Positions 16,647-24,862 of a DNA stretch of 64,000 bases are shown here, one piece after another. Under the pieces are notes generated by a model that did not search any database, was not told the origin of the DNA, and saw only the letters and a program-made list of their open reading frames with translations. The DNA is from UBA1672 sp964351365 (GTDB taxonomy: Bacteria > Pseudomonadota > Alphaproteobacteria > Micavibrionales > Micavibrionaceae). Made by a program: the position numbers and the translations under genes. Position 1 is the stretch's first letter. Every line of letters starts with the position of its first letter. The DNA lies in NCBI GenBank assembly GCA_964351365.1, contig CAYGNP010000004.1, forward strand, positions 1-64,000. The letters run 5' to 3'.

Positions 16647-18302
16647 TTATGCCAAAATGCTGTAGCGTAATCGCCCGCTAAGGGGGTCAATCTGCCAATT
16701 CACTGTTGTTTCTTCTATAATCTCATCATCATTTTGCGAAGCAGAGTGCCCGCTATTCCCGTCCTTAGCCTTCCCGCCAAAATCATGATTTTCAGACGCC
16801 AGCTCAAAGCTGAGCTCACCTCCACCAACATCAAGCCCTGCCTGCGCCATCGCACGTTGGAGCGTATCTGCATCACGTTGCAGCATCAAAAACGTCTCTG
16901 GCTTTTCCGCCGTCAGAACGATTTTTGTGGTCTTATCCTTATCAATACTCATTTTGACCTCAACGCGCCCAAGCTCTGGCGGATCAAGCCTCAGCTTGAT
17001 AGTCGTATCCTCGCCTGCACGCAGAGCTTTTTGAATAGTTGCCGACACCATTTGCGTTGCCGGATGCGCCTGCGTCGCGCTTGGGCTTTGCGTAATCACA
17101 TTGGTATAACTGCTCTGAAGCGGTGAGGTAACGCTGGTCACGCCCGTTGCCCCACTTTGCGTTAGAGCGCCATCAAGCACAGGCGCTGATCCTGTTGCGC
17201 CTTGAAGAAGGGACAGGAACTGTTCACCCGCAGTTTTAGAAGCAGGCGCAGCATTATTCTTCACAGCACCATCCGCGGTGCTTGAAGCCTTACCATCCAC
17301 ACGAACATCAGGCTGCGAAGAATCCACGTTAGCGCCCTGCGCCGCAAGATCATATCTGCCATCAAATCGGCTAACCGGCGGCGGGGCAGGGGTCTGAATA
17401 CCTTGTACAGGCGCATCTCGCGGCGCAAGAGGCAAAGCACCCCCGTCAATCTCGCCTTTGTAGGAAACAGTCTCCGGCTTGACCTCTGTCTTAACGGCCA
17501 ATGGCTGCACCAGCGTGACAATCTGCACCACAACCGCCTCAAGGGCCTCATGATCATTCGGCTCAATTTCCTGCACCTTAAGATCACGCACCTTTTCTTG
17601 TAAATCAGTCAGCTCCTGCGGGCGCAACCCCGTAACAAGAGCCGCCACAGTGCCTTGATCCTCAACAACGCGCTGCAGAACATCCACAAGTACGTTGAGA
17701 TTCTGCTCAGGCTGTTCCCCATCACGGATTTGCACAAGCATGCCAAGCAAATCCTGCACTTTCGGAGCATTTTCATCAGAAGTAGGGGGCGCAATATCAA
17801 AACGGCTCACCTGAATTGGTTTCTCGCCCTCACCGCTATCTTGGCTGCGAACATGCTCAATCAATTCCTGAACCAGCGCCCGCAAATCTTCGCTCATTTG
17901 GCTCAAAATCATGGCGACTTGCTCATCTGTCTCTATCAAGATCGGCTGATCCAGCGCGTCAACCTTCTGGACTTCCTGTGTAAAGAACGCTTGTGTTTGA
18001 ACTTGCGTTTGTTCAGTAGCACTTGCAACTTGGCTTTGCCCGCTCACATCACTCAAAAACCTGGAGAAATCCTGATCCACGTCCCTCGGCTCCACCGTAT
18101 CTGGTCGATTACGAGTCTGATCCGCCCGCCGCGCAGCTTCCGATGTCTTAAACGCTTCTCTGCGCTCGGCCCGATCATTTGCCCGATCATTTGCCCGATC
18201 ATTTGATAGCGCAAAATCTTTTCGCGCTACGGTACGTGCTTCCGGCTCGGCAGGGCTACGCTGGGGGAAAGTAAAGCTGGCGTCAAAAAAATTCAGGCTC
18301 AT
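16647..18302 (-). CDS. fliK: Flagellar hook-length control protein FliK
   Basis: 551 aa. The C-terminal Flg_hook domain (about 415-505) is recognisable: TIKLRLDPPELGRVEVKMS, LQRDADTLQRAMAQAGLDV, GELSFEL. The N-terminal two thirds are low-complexity and Gln/Asp/Val-rich, as expected of the secreted ruler part. Near residue 33-45 a 12-bp tandem DNA repeat makes NDRANDRANDRAE. FliK measures hook length and switches export specificity through FlhB. Position before flgD and flgE supports the call. Confidence 0.88.
   Translation of the reverse strand: MSLNFFDASFTFPQRSPAEPEARTVARKDFALSNDRANDRANDRAERREAFKTSEAARRADQTRNRPDTVEPRDVDQDFSRFLSDVSGQSQVASATEQTQVQTQAFFTQEVQKVDALDQPILIETDEQVAMILSQMSEDLRALVQELIEHVRSQDSGEGEKPIQVSRFDIAPPTSDENAPKVQDLLGMLVQIRDGEQPEQNLNVLVDVLQRVVEDQGTVAALVTGLRPQELTDLQEKVRDLKVQEIEPNDHEALEAVVVQIVTLVQPLAVKTEVKPETVSYKGEIDGGALPLAPRDAPVQGIQTPAPPPVSRFDGRYDLAAQGANVDSSQPDVRVDGKASSTADGAVKNNAAPASKTAGEQFLSLLQGATGSAPVLDGALTQSGATGVTSVTSPLQSSYTNVITQSPSATQAHPATQMVSATIQKALRAGEDTTIKLRLDPPELGRVEVKMSIDKDKTTKIVLTAEKPETFLMLQRDADTLQRAMAQAGLDVGGGELSFELASENHDFGGKAKDGNSGHSASQNDDEIIEETTVNWQIDPLSGRLRYSILA
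18171..18206. repeat. Three tandem copies of a 12-bp unit inside fliK
   Basis: CCGATCATTTGC repeats three times in phase (third copy ends TTTGA), adding N-D-R-A units to the secreted ruler region. In-frame length changes here would be tolerated and could vary between strains. Confidence 0.8.
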
Positions 18303-18317
18303 CAGATCATGCTTTCT

Positions 18318-18806
18318 CTATACCGTTTCACTCAAACCAGAGGAAACAGCTTTTTTATTCGAAGATTCTGGAATAGCGCCGGTTTCGCTATAGCTATAAC
18401 CGCGTCTGCTATGCGCGTCTTTAATGGCGGCATTGCGGATAGTATCTCCAAGGCGCTTCGTGCATCGTTGCATCCGCTCCAGCGCAATAACATTACGCGC
18501 AGATAGAGTGGAAAATTCATTATGCAAGGCCTTTAAGCGCTCCTTAAGCGCCGGATCAGCCATTTTGAGCTCGTGCTGGCGCGCCAGCATTTGCCCCATA
18601 ACAGCCTGATATTGCTGCGCCACAACTATTTTTTGATCCTGCAAAGCCATAAACGCAGACGTATTAAGCGCGTCCAGCGCCTTGGTCTCTTCAGAATAGA
18701 CAGCACCAATCGCTTTAACACTTTCCATCACGGCCTTAATCGCCAGATTTGTGTCGCGTGGCAAAACATGCCCGGCATTTTGCTCATGTCCCTGCATCTG
18801 TGTCAT
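18318..18806 (-). CDS. FlgN-like flagellar protein, second of two tandem paralogues
   Basis: 162 aa, all-helical by composition. Residues about 28-100 align by eye with the gene just upstream: ETKALDALNTSAFMALQDQK with VAQQYQAVMGQML, against EAQSLIKSDHMGFALVQRDK with LAGRYAKASEEFL. The size, coiled-coil look and position beside flgJ and fliK suggest a FlgN-type export chaperone or a related cytoplasmic helper. The C-terminal 45 residues are basic, then Ser-rich. The assignment is weak and based on pattern and context. Confidence 0.45.
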   Translation of the reverse strand: MTQMQGHEQNAGHVLPRDTNLAIKAVMESVKAIGAVYSEETKALDALNTSAFMALQDQKIVVAQQYQAVMGQMLARQHELKMADPALKERLKALHNEFSTLSARNVIALERMQRCTKRLGDTIRNAAIKDAHSRRGYSYSETGAIPESSNKKAVSSGLSETV

Positions 18807-18808
18807 AA

Positions 18809-19240
18809 TTATGCTCCTTCTTTCACGCGCTCACGAAAACTCACGCGTTGCCCCATTTCCTGTGCAGAAAATAAGGTTGCTTGCGTATTCACCTGCGCCC
18901 TGTCACGAACGCGCGCTATCATGTCGTTATTATTCTGTGTTTTCTCACGCAGCGTATTTTGCACCTGATGCAACTGTGCAATCAGACCCTTATCGGCATT
19001 GCGGAACGCATCAAGCCGCCCCAGAAACTCCTCTGAAGCCTTCGCATAGCGCCCGGCCAAACGCTCCTTGTCGCGCTGCACAAGCGCAAAGCCCATATGA
19101 TCGGACTTAATCAGGCTCTGCGCCTCCTGATCGGTAAACTCGATCAAACGCTTACTCAGGACCACCATCTCCCGCAACGCCTCATTAACATTGTCCGAAA
19201 GCTGCTTCTTGGGCTGACTTTGCTCTTTTACTGCGTTCAT
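18809..19240 (-). CDS. FlgN-like flagellar protein, first of two tandem paralogues
   Basis: 143 aa, helical, with KRLIEFTDQEAQSLIKSDHM resembling the FlgN pattern of a helix that ends in Glu-rich and LxxxK positions. Its start codon overlaps the flgJ stop by 4 nt, and its stop lies 2 nt before the next paralogue. FlgN chaperones the hook-filament junction proteins FlgK and FlgL. Those genes are not in this window. FliJ-like identity is an alternative. Confidence 0.5.
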   Translation of the reverse strand: MNAVKEQSQPKKQLSDNVNEALREMVVLSKRLIEFTDQEAQSLIKSDHMGFALVQRDKERLAGRYAKASEEFLGRLDAFRNADKGLIAQLHQVQNTLREKTQNNNDMIARVRDRAQVNTQATLFSAQEMGQRVSFRERVKEGA

Positions 19241-19638
19241 GGTGTTTCCTCCAATATGTCTAAATCAATAATCTTGCCGCTCTCATGAGCAGGCGTAAGG
19301 TTTGCCTTTGTTCGCTCTGCCTGCAATTCAATCAGGGCATTTTGCACCTGAGCCTGAATGCCGGTAATATTTTTCTTTGCAATTTCCTTGCCATACTCCT
19401 GGATCATCATCCCGCGAAAGATTTCCTCACCTTTTCCACCGCCAAAGGTCTCATCGGCCTCAATGCCCTCAAACATAGGCTTGAGCATCTCGGCAAAAAA
19501 TACCGCTTCGAATTCTTGTGCGGCCTCTTTTATGCGCTGCGCATTCTTTACGTTCTCCGGCGTAATAATAGGGCTAACATTTTGCGTCTGCTGCATCAGG
19601 CTCATAGCGGTTTCGGGGGTAAAGCTTGCATTCATCAC
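19237..19638 (-). CDS. flgJ: Rod-binding protein, FlgJ N-terminal domain type
   Basis: 133 aa. Residues about 28-105 match the rod-binding domain of FlgJ: AAQEFEAVFFAEMLKPMFEG and FRGMMIQEYGKEIAKKNITG. The C-terminal muramidase domain of enteric FlgJ is absent, as is normal in alphaproteobacteria, so a separate lytic enzyme must open the wall. It overlaps flgI by 4 nt. Confidence 0.9.
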   Translation of the reverse strand: MMNASFTPETAMSLMQQTQNVSPIITPENVKNAQRIKEAAQEFEAVFFAEMLKPMFEGIEADETFGGGKGEEIFRGMMIQEYGKEIAKKNITGIQAQVQNALIELQAERTKANLTPAHESGKIIDLDILEETP

Positions 19639-20792
19639 AGCACCTCAATTTCGGCCTGCAGCGCACCCGCTGCTTTAATGGCTTGTAAAATTGTAATGAT
19701 GTCACGCGGACGCACACCGAGCTTGTTCAGGCCCGTCACCAGCTCCTGCAGCGTCACGCCCGTATCAAGCACAGTCAGCTTGGTGTCTTCGCCGATATCG
19801 GCCTCAACATTTGTCCGGGGCACAATAACAGTCTCACCCTGATCAGCAAACGGATTGGCCTGTGACACTTGTGGCGTTTCAGTGATACGCAACGTCAAGT
19901 TTCCTTGCGCAATCGCAACATTACTGACGCGCACATCCGCACCCATCACAATAACGCCCGAACGCTCGCTGATCACAACACGTGCGGGCTGGTCTGGCTG
20001 AATAGGAAGCAGCTCAATATCCGTAATCAAATCGACGATTGTCCCGTCATAATTGGGCGGGCGGCGCAACATCACACTGGCGGAATTCTCTGCGCTCGCC
20101 AGTTGCGCATTGGTAAAACCGTTAATCGCCTGTGCAATCCTGCGCGACGTTGTAAAGTCAGGGTTTCTAAGGGCAAGGCGCACATTCTGAAGCTCTTCCA
20201 ACTGGAAATCAATCTCCCGCTCAACAATCCCTCCGCTGGGTACGCGCCCGGCAGTGGGTATATTTTGCGACAAGGACGCTGCATCGCCCTCAACCGAGAA
20301 CCCGGCAATATTGACCTCCCCTTGCGCAACCGCATAAACCTCACCATCCGCCGCAAGGAGCGGGGTTACAAGCAAAGTCCCGCCCAGCAATGAGCTCGCA
20401 TCGCCAAGCGCAGATATATTCACATCTATCCGCGAGCCTTGATTTTTAAAGGGCGGCAGTGTCGCGGTGACCATAACGGCTGCCACATTGCCCGTATTCA
20501 AATTTTGCCCGCGCACGTTCACGCCAAGGCGCTCCAGCATCGCAATAAGGCTTTGCTCGGTAAAGGGCGAGTTCCCAAGCCCGTCCCCCGTGCCATTCAA
20601 TCCCACAACAAGGCCGTACCCAACCAGTTGGTTATCCCGCACGCCTTCAATATCGACAATATCTTTAATACGGGATGTTTTGGCATACGCCATAATCGCA
20701 GAAGTAAAAAGAAGACAAAGCCCTGCAATGATTGCATTTAAAATCAATCGCTTGGCCTTATCTTCTCTTCTATGACTACTTTTGGTATACAT
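19635..20792 (-). CDS. flgI: Flagellar P-ring protein FlgI
   Basis: 385 aa with a signal peptide (about residues 13-37, cleavage after MAYA) and the FlgI body: IKDIVDIEGVRDNQLVGYGL, GLNGTGDGLGNSPFTEQSL, then MVTATLPPFKNQGSRIDVNI. It forms the periplasmic P ring. First gene of an operon with flgJ, two FlgN-like genes, fliK, flgD and flgE. A sigma-54 type promoter and a parS site lie upstream, shared with divergent fliX. Confidence 0.97.
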   Translation of the reverse strand: MYTKSSHRREDKAKRLILNAIIAGLCLLFTSAIMAYAKTSRIKDIVDIEGVRDNQLVGYGLVVGLNGTGDGLGNSPFTEQSLIAMLERLGVNVRGQNLNTGNVAAVMVTATLPPFKNQGSRIDVNISALGDASSLLGGTLLVTPLLAADGEVYAVAQGEVNIAGFSVEGDAASLSQNIPTAGRVPSGGIVEREIDFQLEELQNVRLALRNPDFTTSRRIAQAINGFTNAQLASAENSASVMLRRPPNYDGTIVDLITDIELLPIQPDQPARVVISERSGVIVMGADVRVSNVAIAQGNLTLRITETPQVSQANPFADQGETVIVPRTNVEADIGEDTKLTVLDTGVTLQELVTGLNKLGVRPRDIITILQAIKAAGALQAEIEVL

Positions 20793-20861
20793 ACACGATC
20801 TTCTTAACTTTTCACTTTTACGCTTTTCGAAATCCCTAGGAGAGAAACTTCAAACATCTCA

Positions 20862-20879
20862 TTGCGAAGATCGTGCCAA
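20862..20879 (-). promoter_or_regulatory. Sigma-54 (-24/-12) promoter of the flgI operon
   Basis: On the minus strand TTGGCACGATCTTCGCAA matches TTGGCACG-N4-TTGCA except C for one T. GG and GC are exactly 10 nt apart. The leader to the flgI ATG would be about 60 nt. FlbD would be the activator. Confidence 0.75.
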
Positions 20880-20911
20880 CCGCGAAACACCAGAAAATAG
20901 GGGGCAGGGTA

Positions 20912-20927
20912 TGTTTCACGTGAAACA
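20912..20927. other. parS centromere-like site (ParB-binding sequence)
   Basis: TGTTTCACGTGAAACA is a perfect 16-bp palindrome identical to the near-universal bacterial parS consensus. The symmetry extends to 20 bp (20910-20929). It lies in the 260-bp intergenic region between divergent flgI and fliX. ParB bound to parS loads condensin and partitions the origin region. parA and parB are not in this window. Confidence 0.88.
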
Positions 20928-20987
20928 TATAGTGAACATCAGGATTGGTTTTGGCCAAAATTGCTGCCGCTAGGCAATTCTTGCCCG

Positions 20988-21016
20988 TTGGATAACACCT
21001 AAAAAAGGCGTATAAT
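20988..21016 (+). promoter_or_regulatory. Sigma-70 type promoter of fliX
   Basis: TTGGAT (20988-20993), a 17-nt spacer and a perfect TATAAT (21011-21016) lie 36 nt before the fliX ATG. Confidence 0.65.
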
Positions 21017-21052
21017 GAAGACATAAGACAAAGAATCAAAAAGGATAAATCG

Positions 21053-21496
21053 ATGAAAGTCGGCGGTACAAAAGGAACAGACGGCACGTCTAAATCCAAG
21101 AAATCTGGCGCCTCACAAGGCAGCTCGGACGTTGATTTCAGCCAGTATGTCAAGGGCGCCAATGTGCACACAAGCGGCGTATCCACCACCCAGAATATCG
21201 CGCAGCTTGACGCACTTCTGGCCTTGCAGGAAGTTGGGGACGCCACCCAAAAACCTGCCAAAAACCGAATGAAAGAGCGTTCTGGCGCCATTTTGGACAA
21301 GCTGGAGCAAATCCGCATCAAAATGCTCTGTGGGACACTAACGGTAGGGCATATGATCGACGTAGCGGACGTTGTCGCCACGCATCGCGAGAAAATCGAC
21401 GATCCGGCGCTGACTGCCATTATGGACGAGATTGATTTGCGCGCACAGGTTGAGCTCGCTAAAATGCGCGCAAGCCTTGACGCGAGGCGTTCTTAA
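21053..21496 (+). CDS. fliX: Flagellar assembly regulator FliX
   Basis: 147 aa. The C-terminal half carries the FliX signature: AQLDALLALQEVGD, a basic linker, DKLEQIRIKMLCGTL, and DDPALTAIMDEIDLRAQVEL near the end. The N-terminal 35 residues are Gly/Ser/Lys-rich and disordered. In Caulobacter FliX links basal-body completion to FlbD and so to sigma-54 transcription of later flagellar genes. Both proteins occur here. It is divergent from flgI, the same arrangement as in Caulobacter. AAAGGA precedes the ATG. Confidence 0.9.
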   Translation: MKVGGTKGTDGTSKSKKSGASQGSSDVDFSQYVKGANVHTSGVSTTQNIAQLDALLALQEVGDATQKPAKNRMKERSGAILDKLEQIRIKMLCGTLTVGHMIDVADVVATHREKIDDPALTAIMDEIDLRAQVELAKMRASLDARRS

Positions 21497-21504
21497 ATCT
21501 TTTT

Positions 21505-21533
21505 CTTGTCATTACAGCCCCACAATTATATAG
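21505..21533 (+). promoter_or_regulatory. Sigma-70 promoter of dksA
   Basis: TTGTCA (21505-21510), a 17-nt spacer and TATAGT (21528-21533) lie 28 nt before the first dksA ATG. Confidence 0.6.
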
Positions 21534-21561
21534 TCTTCCATCTTTTGATGACGCAGAGAGG

Positions 21562-22008
21562 ATGCGAAAGAATATGGTAACTCCGAACAGTGTAAAGCTC
21601 CCCCCAGACTACGATCCAGAAAAGGACAAGGGTGAATTTATGAACCCGTTGATGCGCGAATATTTCCGTAAACAGCTCATTGCTTGGCGCCAGGAACTTC
21701 TGCGGGAATCAGAGGCCACCATAAATGACACCCTGCAGGGCACCGAGCTGCAAAAGCCTGACATGGCCGACCGCGCCTCCGCCGAGACAGATCACGCGCT
21801 AGAGCTGCGCACCCGCGACCGTGAGCGCAAGCTGATCGCCAAAATCAACAGCACAATCCGTAAAATCGACGCTGATGAATACGGCTATTGTGAGGAAACC
21901 GGGGAGCCCATCAGTATCCCACGCTTAAAAGCCAGACCCATAGCCACATTGAGCCTTGAGGCACAAGAACGCCACGAGCGTTTGGAAAAAACACAGCGCG
22001 ACGATTAA
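21562..22008 (+). CDS. dksA: RNA polymerase-binding transcription factor DksA (alphaproteobacterial type)
   Basis: 148 aa from the first ATG; an in-frame ATG at 21574 is equally possible. A coiled-coil region (about 30-110, including DMADRASAETDHALELRTRD with the tip Asp/Ala residues) is followed by a zinc-finger-like end, DEYGYCEETGEPISIPRLK then PIATLSLEAQERHERLEKT. Only one of the four zinc cysteines remains, a known trait of alphaproteobacterial DksA proteins. It acts with ppGpp on RNA polymerase. Confidence 0.93.
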   Translation: MRKNMVTPNSVKLPPDYDPEKDKGEFMNPLMREYFRKQLIAWRQELLRESEATINDTLQGTELQKPDMADRASAETDHALELRTRDRERKLIAKINSTIRKIDADEYGYCEETGEPISIPRLKARPIATLSLEAQERHERLEKTQRDD

Positions 22009-22073
22009 GACCGCGCTTGCGCAAGCCTTTCCATATATGCTATCCTGAGCAAAAATAACGATTATGGGTAATC

Positions 22074-23192
22074 ATGGCGGGAAAAGCGGTTATAACCGGT
22101 AAAATTCAACAAAGCTTGGGCGAAACAATCACCCAGGCAGGGCTTAGCACAGGCGCGCAATTCATAATTATCGGTGATACCGATCACACCAATCGCGCGG
22201 TTAGAGCCGCAGTATCCAGCAAAGACCTCGTGGACGGGCTATCGGCCGGCGGTGCAACCCTGCTGCTGATTGAAGCACCACGAGAACTGGATGATCTGGC
22301 GCAGCAATATCGGAGCGAGGAAATTAGGAGGGAGGAGTTTTTTGCAGGTGTATGGGAAAAATTACAACTTTTTAATAACGGAGAAGTTTCAAAAGAGGAG
22401 ATGATAAATAGCTTTGCCGATACTATTGATGCGGCGCGGGAAAACCACATGGAGGTTCGCTTTATCGATCGGGCAAGAATCCCTTATGTTAATGACTCTC
22501 TTGATTTGGGTATGTATGCCGTCGAGAGATATGCAGAAGAACGCGGTGAAGAGCCGCGTTACGATGAAGATTATGTCAGTGAAGCCGTTGCTTATGGTAT
22601 GGAGAATTATTTCTCGGATGAACAAAAAGCATTGCTCACCGATTTTGCAAGGGCAACCAGCTTGGGGCTTGCGGCAACGCAGAGATACGCCCAAGAAAGC
22701 GGTGAAGAGCCGCAATTTAACAGTGCATACATCGCCAAGGCAATAGAGCACGGATATAATAACGGTTATTTTACAGCCGAAGAAAAGGGGGTTCTTCTAA
22801 AAGTTTCTCAAGACTTTGCAGAGCAAAGGCTGGATGATACCCAGCTTGCAGAGGACATTACTGAGGCCGCTGCAGGACAAACAACAGGGGTTATCTATGG
22901 CTCCTGGCACGATGATTTAGCCGCAAAACTTGGCAGAGACAATGTTCTTATTTTTGATGTTCACCCAAACCAGACGGCTTTTGACAATTCAAATCCGCAA
23001 GACAGACCTGGATTTAAACCCGAAGGTGAACCCGATTTTGTGTATTTCCCTGATAAAGGGGTTTTTGTAACAGACAGAGCAACTCCTGCAGCTACTGCTG
23101 GCCTGACTGAAGTGGGCTTGCCGGATGCTGCGCCAACCACACCCCAGCCAGCACCATCGTCAACATTCCAAATGCCGGGCGTTAAACCCTAA
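22074..23192 (+). CDS. Unknown protein, possibly TraB/ChaN (Tiki) superfamily, with an internal repeat
   Basis: 372 aa. The N-terminal strand-loop QFIIIGDTDHTNRAV with LLLIEAPREL, a middle MEVRFIDRARIPY, and a later VIYGSWHDDLAAKLG recall the GxxH ... G-x-H layout of the TraB/ChaN/EreA fold. This is pattern resemblance only. A 46-residue stretch is duplicated: ERYAEERGEEPRYDEDYVSE and QRYAQESGEEPQFNSAYIAK, each followed by a helix ending EKALL/EKGVLL-like. The tail (about 340-372) is Pro/Thr/Ala-rich. DNA from about 22310 to 22700 is visibly more AT-rich and uses AGG/AGA codons, unlike both ends. The gene lies between dksA and flgH and overlaps flgH by 4 nt, tail to tail. Confidence 0.55.
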   Translation: MAGKAVITGKIQQSLGETITQAGLSTGAQFIIIGDTDHTNRAVRAAVSSKDLVDGLSAGGATLLLIEAPRELDDLAQQYRSEEIRREEFFAGVWEKLQLFNNGEVSKEEMINSFADTIDAARENHMEVRFIDRARIPYVNDSLDLGMYAVERYAEERGEEPRYDEDYVSEAVAYGMENYFSDEQKALLTDFARATSLGLAATQRYAQESGEEPQFNSAYIAKAIEHGYNNGYFTAEEKGVLLKVSQDFAEQRLDDTQLAEDITEAAAGQTTGVIYGSWHDDLAAKLGRDNVLIFDVHPNQTAFDNSNPQDRPGFKPEGEPDFVYFPDKGVFVTDRATPAATAGLTEVGLPDAAPTTPQPAPSSTFQMPGVKP

Positions 23193-23926
23193 AACGGAAA
23201 TACGATGTCATAAAGCTGCTGGCCGTAGCGCGGCTGCTGCATATCCATCACTTGCCCCTGTCCGCCATAAAGAATGCGCGCCTCGGCAATTTGATCAGAA
23301 TCAATTGTATTATCAACAGAAATATCCTCTGGCCGCACAACACCGTCAATTTGCAAAATGCGCTTTTCAAAATTAACGACAAGCTCCTGTTTTCCATGAA
23401 TGACCATATTTCCATTCGGCAATATCTGCGTAACCAGCGCAGCAAGTCGCAAGATAACCTCATCCTCACGCTCAATTGTTCCCGATCCGACATGAGAGGA
23501 GTTTCCACCAAAATTTGTGAGGTTCGTGTTATCGACCGCCTCGGGTAAAAGCCGATTTAGCGAAGCCTCTAGCCCCAAGAGCGCATTTAGTGCCGCCGAT
23601 TCATCAGAGCTGCGGGAGCGCTCCGAATCATTCTCAAGAGTAGCTTCATCCTTGATTTCAATCGCCACCGTGATGATATCGCCAATATTGCTGGCGCGTT
23701 GATCCTTGAAGAAGGTCACACGGTCACTCTGCCAAAGGGAGTTTTGCTGCGGTTTAATATTTTGTGGTTTTGGCATCGGCAAGCTCACCGGCTGATAGCC
23801 CGGATCAGTCATCGGATTGGCAATTTTTGTCATCTCCGGCACTTCACCGATTTTTGCAATCCTGTCTGCCGTAGAACATCCGCCCAACAAACTACCGGCC
23901 ATCATGAAAAGATAAAATTTACGCAT
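23189..23926 (-). CDS. flgH: Flagellar L-ring lipoprotein FlgH
   Basis: 245 aa. Signal peptide with lipobox LLGGC (lipidated Cys about residue 17). FlgH signatures: SLWQSDRVTFFKDQRASNIG, DIITVAIEIKDEATLENDS, NGNMVIHGKQELVVNFEKR. It forms the outer-membrane L ring around the rod. Last gene of the flgF-flgG-flgA-flgH operon. Confidence 0.97.
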   Translation of the reverse strand: MRKFYLFMMAGSLLGGCSTADRIAKIGEVPEMTKIANPMTDPGYQPVSLPMPKPQNIKPQQNSLWQSDRVTFFKDQRASNIGDIITVAIEIKDEATLENDSERSRSSDESAALNALLGLEASLNRLLPEAVDNTNLTNFGGNSSHVGSGTIEREDEVILRLAALVTQILPNGNMVIHGKQELVVNFEKRILQIDGVVRPEDISVDNTIDSDQIAEARILYGGQGQVMDMQQPRYGQQLYDIVFPF

Positions 23927-23940
23927 TAGAGTGTACTCCT

Positions 23941-24858
23941 TTAGTTTTCAACAACACGCACAGCGCGTGTGCCCGTGACCAACGCCTGAAGTGTTTGATT
24001 GCTCTCTGTATTCACCACGCGGATAACATCACCCGCCGCGCCGTTCTCAAGCGCCTTAACCTCCGTGGTCAGGTTTATCCCGCCATAGCTGAGCGACATT
24101 GTCACAATTTCTCCGCGCTCGACCACCAGCGGAGCAATAATCTCATTATCCCTGATCGGACGCCCGGCCAGAACAGTCCGGCGCGCCGTCATACCAACCA
24201 GGTTATCCGGGTCGATGATTGTGCCTTGCGCAAAATTGCGCTCTGGCACTTTCATCATCTCAATATCACTCGCAGTGATAACCCGCCCATTTTGTATATT
24301 ATCAACCAGAACAGGAACGTGAATGATGCTATCCATCCGTCCGGTGATGCTGATATTCTGAATAGGATTAGCCACGGACGGCGCGGCAATAAGGGCGGTA
24401 AACGTGCCCTGATGGCGATCAACACTCAAACGCGTCACAACAAGCTCCGCCGGTTGATCGGATGGCAGCACAATCTGCTGAAACTCCGCAGGTATACTGA
24501 GCTCATAATTCCCGGCTATGCCCTCATCATACAGGGCGGAGTGCAGCTCCTCCTTGATACGCTCATAGCCGATAATAGTGGCCTCGCGCCGCAGCACAAT
24601 CTGATCATTATTGCTGCTCGGCCGCCAGGGAAGATCCAGCGCCAAAGCAATTTTCAAGAGCGTACGCGCATTCAAGACCATATCCTGACCTGGCCGCGGA
24701 GAGGTGCCCAAAATACGGCCCTCATCGCGCGGCAGATCATAAAAGATATCACCAAGTGTAATAGTCTCATCCTTCAAGATCGTGCTGTCCCTAAGGCCCA
24801 TGGCATAGGCCGAGAAGGGCAGGGTGATCATCAAAAGACTAAGAACAAGAGTTTTCAT
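23941..24858 (-). CDS. flgA: P-ring assembly chaperone FlgA
   Basis: 305 aa, with a signal peptide (1-19, ending SAYA) and a C-terminal SAF/FlgA domain (about 175-303: VPVLVDNIQNGRVITASDIE, LVGMTARRTVLAGRPIRDNE, GEIVTMSLSYGGINL). FlgA is a periplasmic chaperone for FlgI. It starts 4 nt after flgG. Confidence 0.93.
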   Translation of the reverse strand: MKTLVLSLLMITLPFSAYAMGLRDSTILKDETITLGDIFYDLPRDEGRILGTSPRPGQDMVLNARTLLKIALALDLPWRPSSNNDQIVLRREATIIGYERIKEELHSALYDEGIAGNYELSIPAEFQQIVLPSDQPAELVVTRLSVDRHQGTFTALIAAPSVANPIQNISITGRMDSIIHVPVLVDNIQNGRVITASDIEMMKVPERNFAQGTIIDPDNLVGMTARRTVLAGRPIRDNEIIAPLVVERGEIVTMSLSYGGINLTTEVKALENGAAGDVIRVVNTESNQTLQALVTGTRAVRVVEN

Positions 24859-24862
24859 CTTA

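Noticed and set aside
20836..21420. 194-codon open frame on the minus strand across fliX and the parS site
   Set aside because: It is antisense to fliX, whose family signature is clear. Its MFHVKH is just the parS palindrome read as codons.
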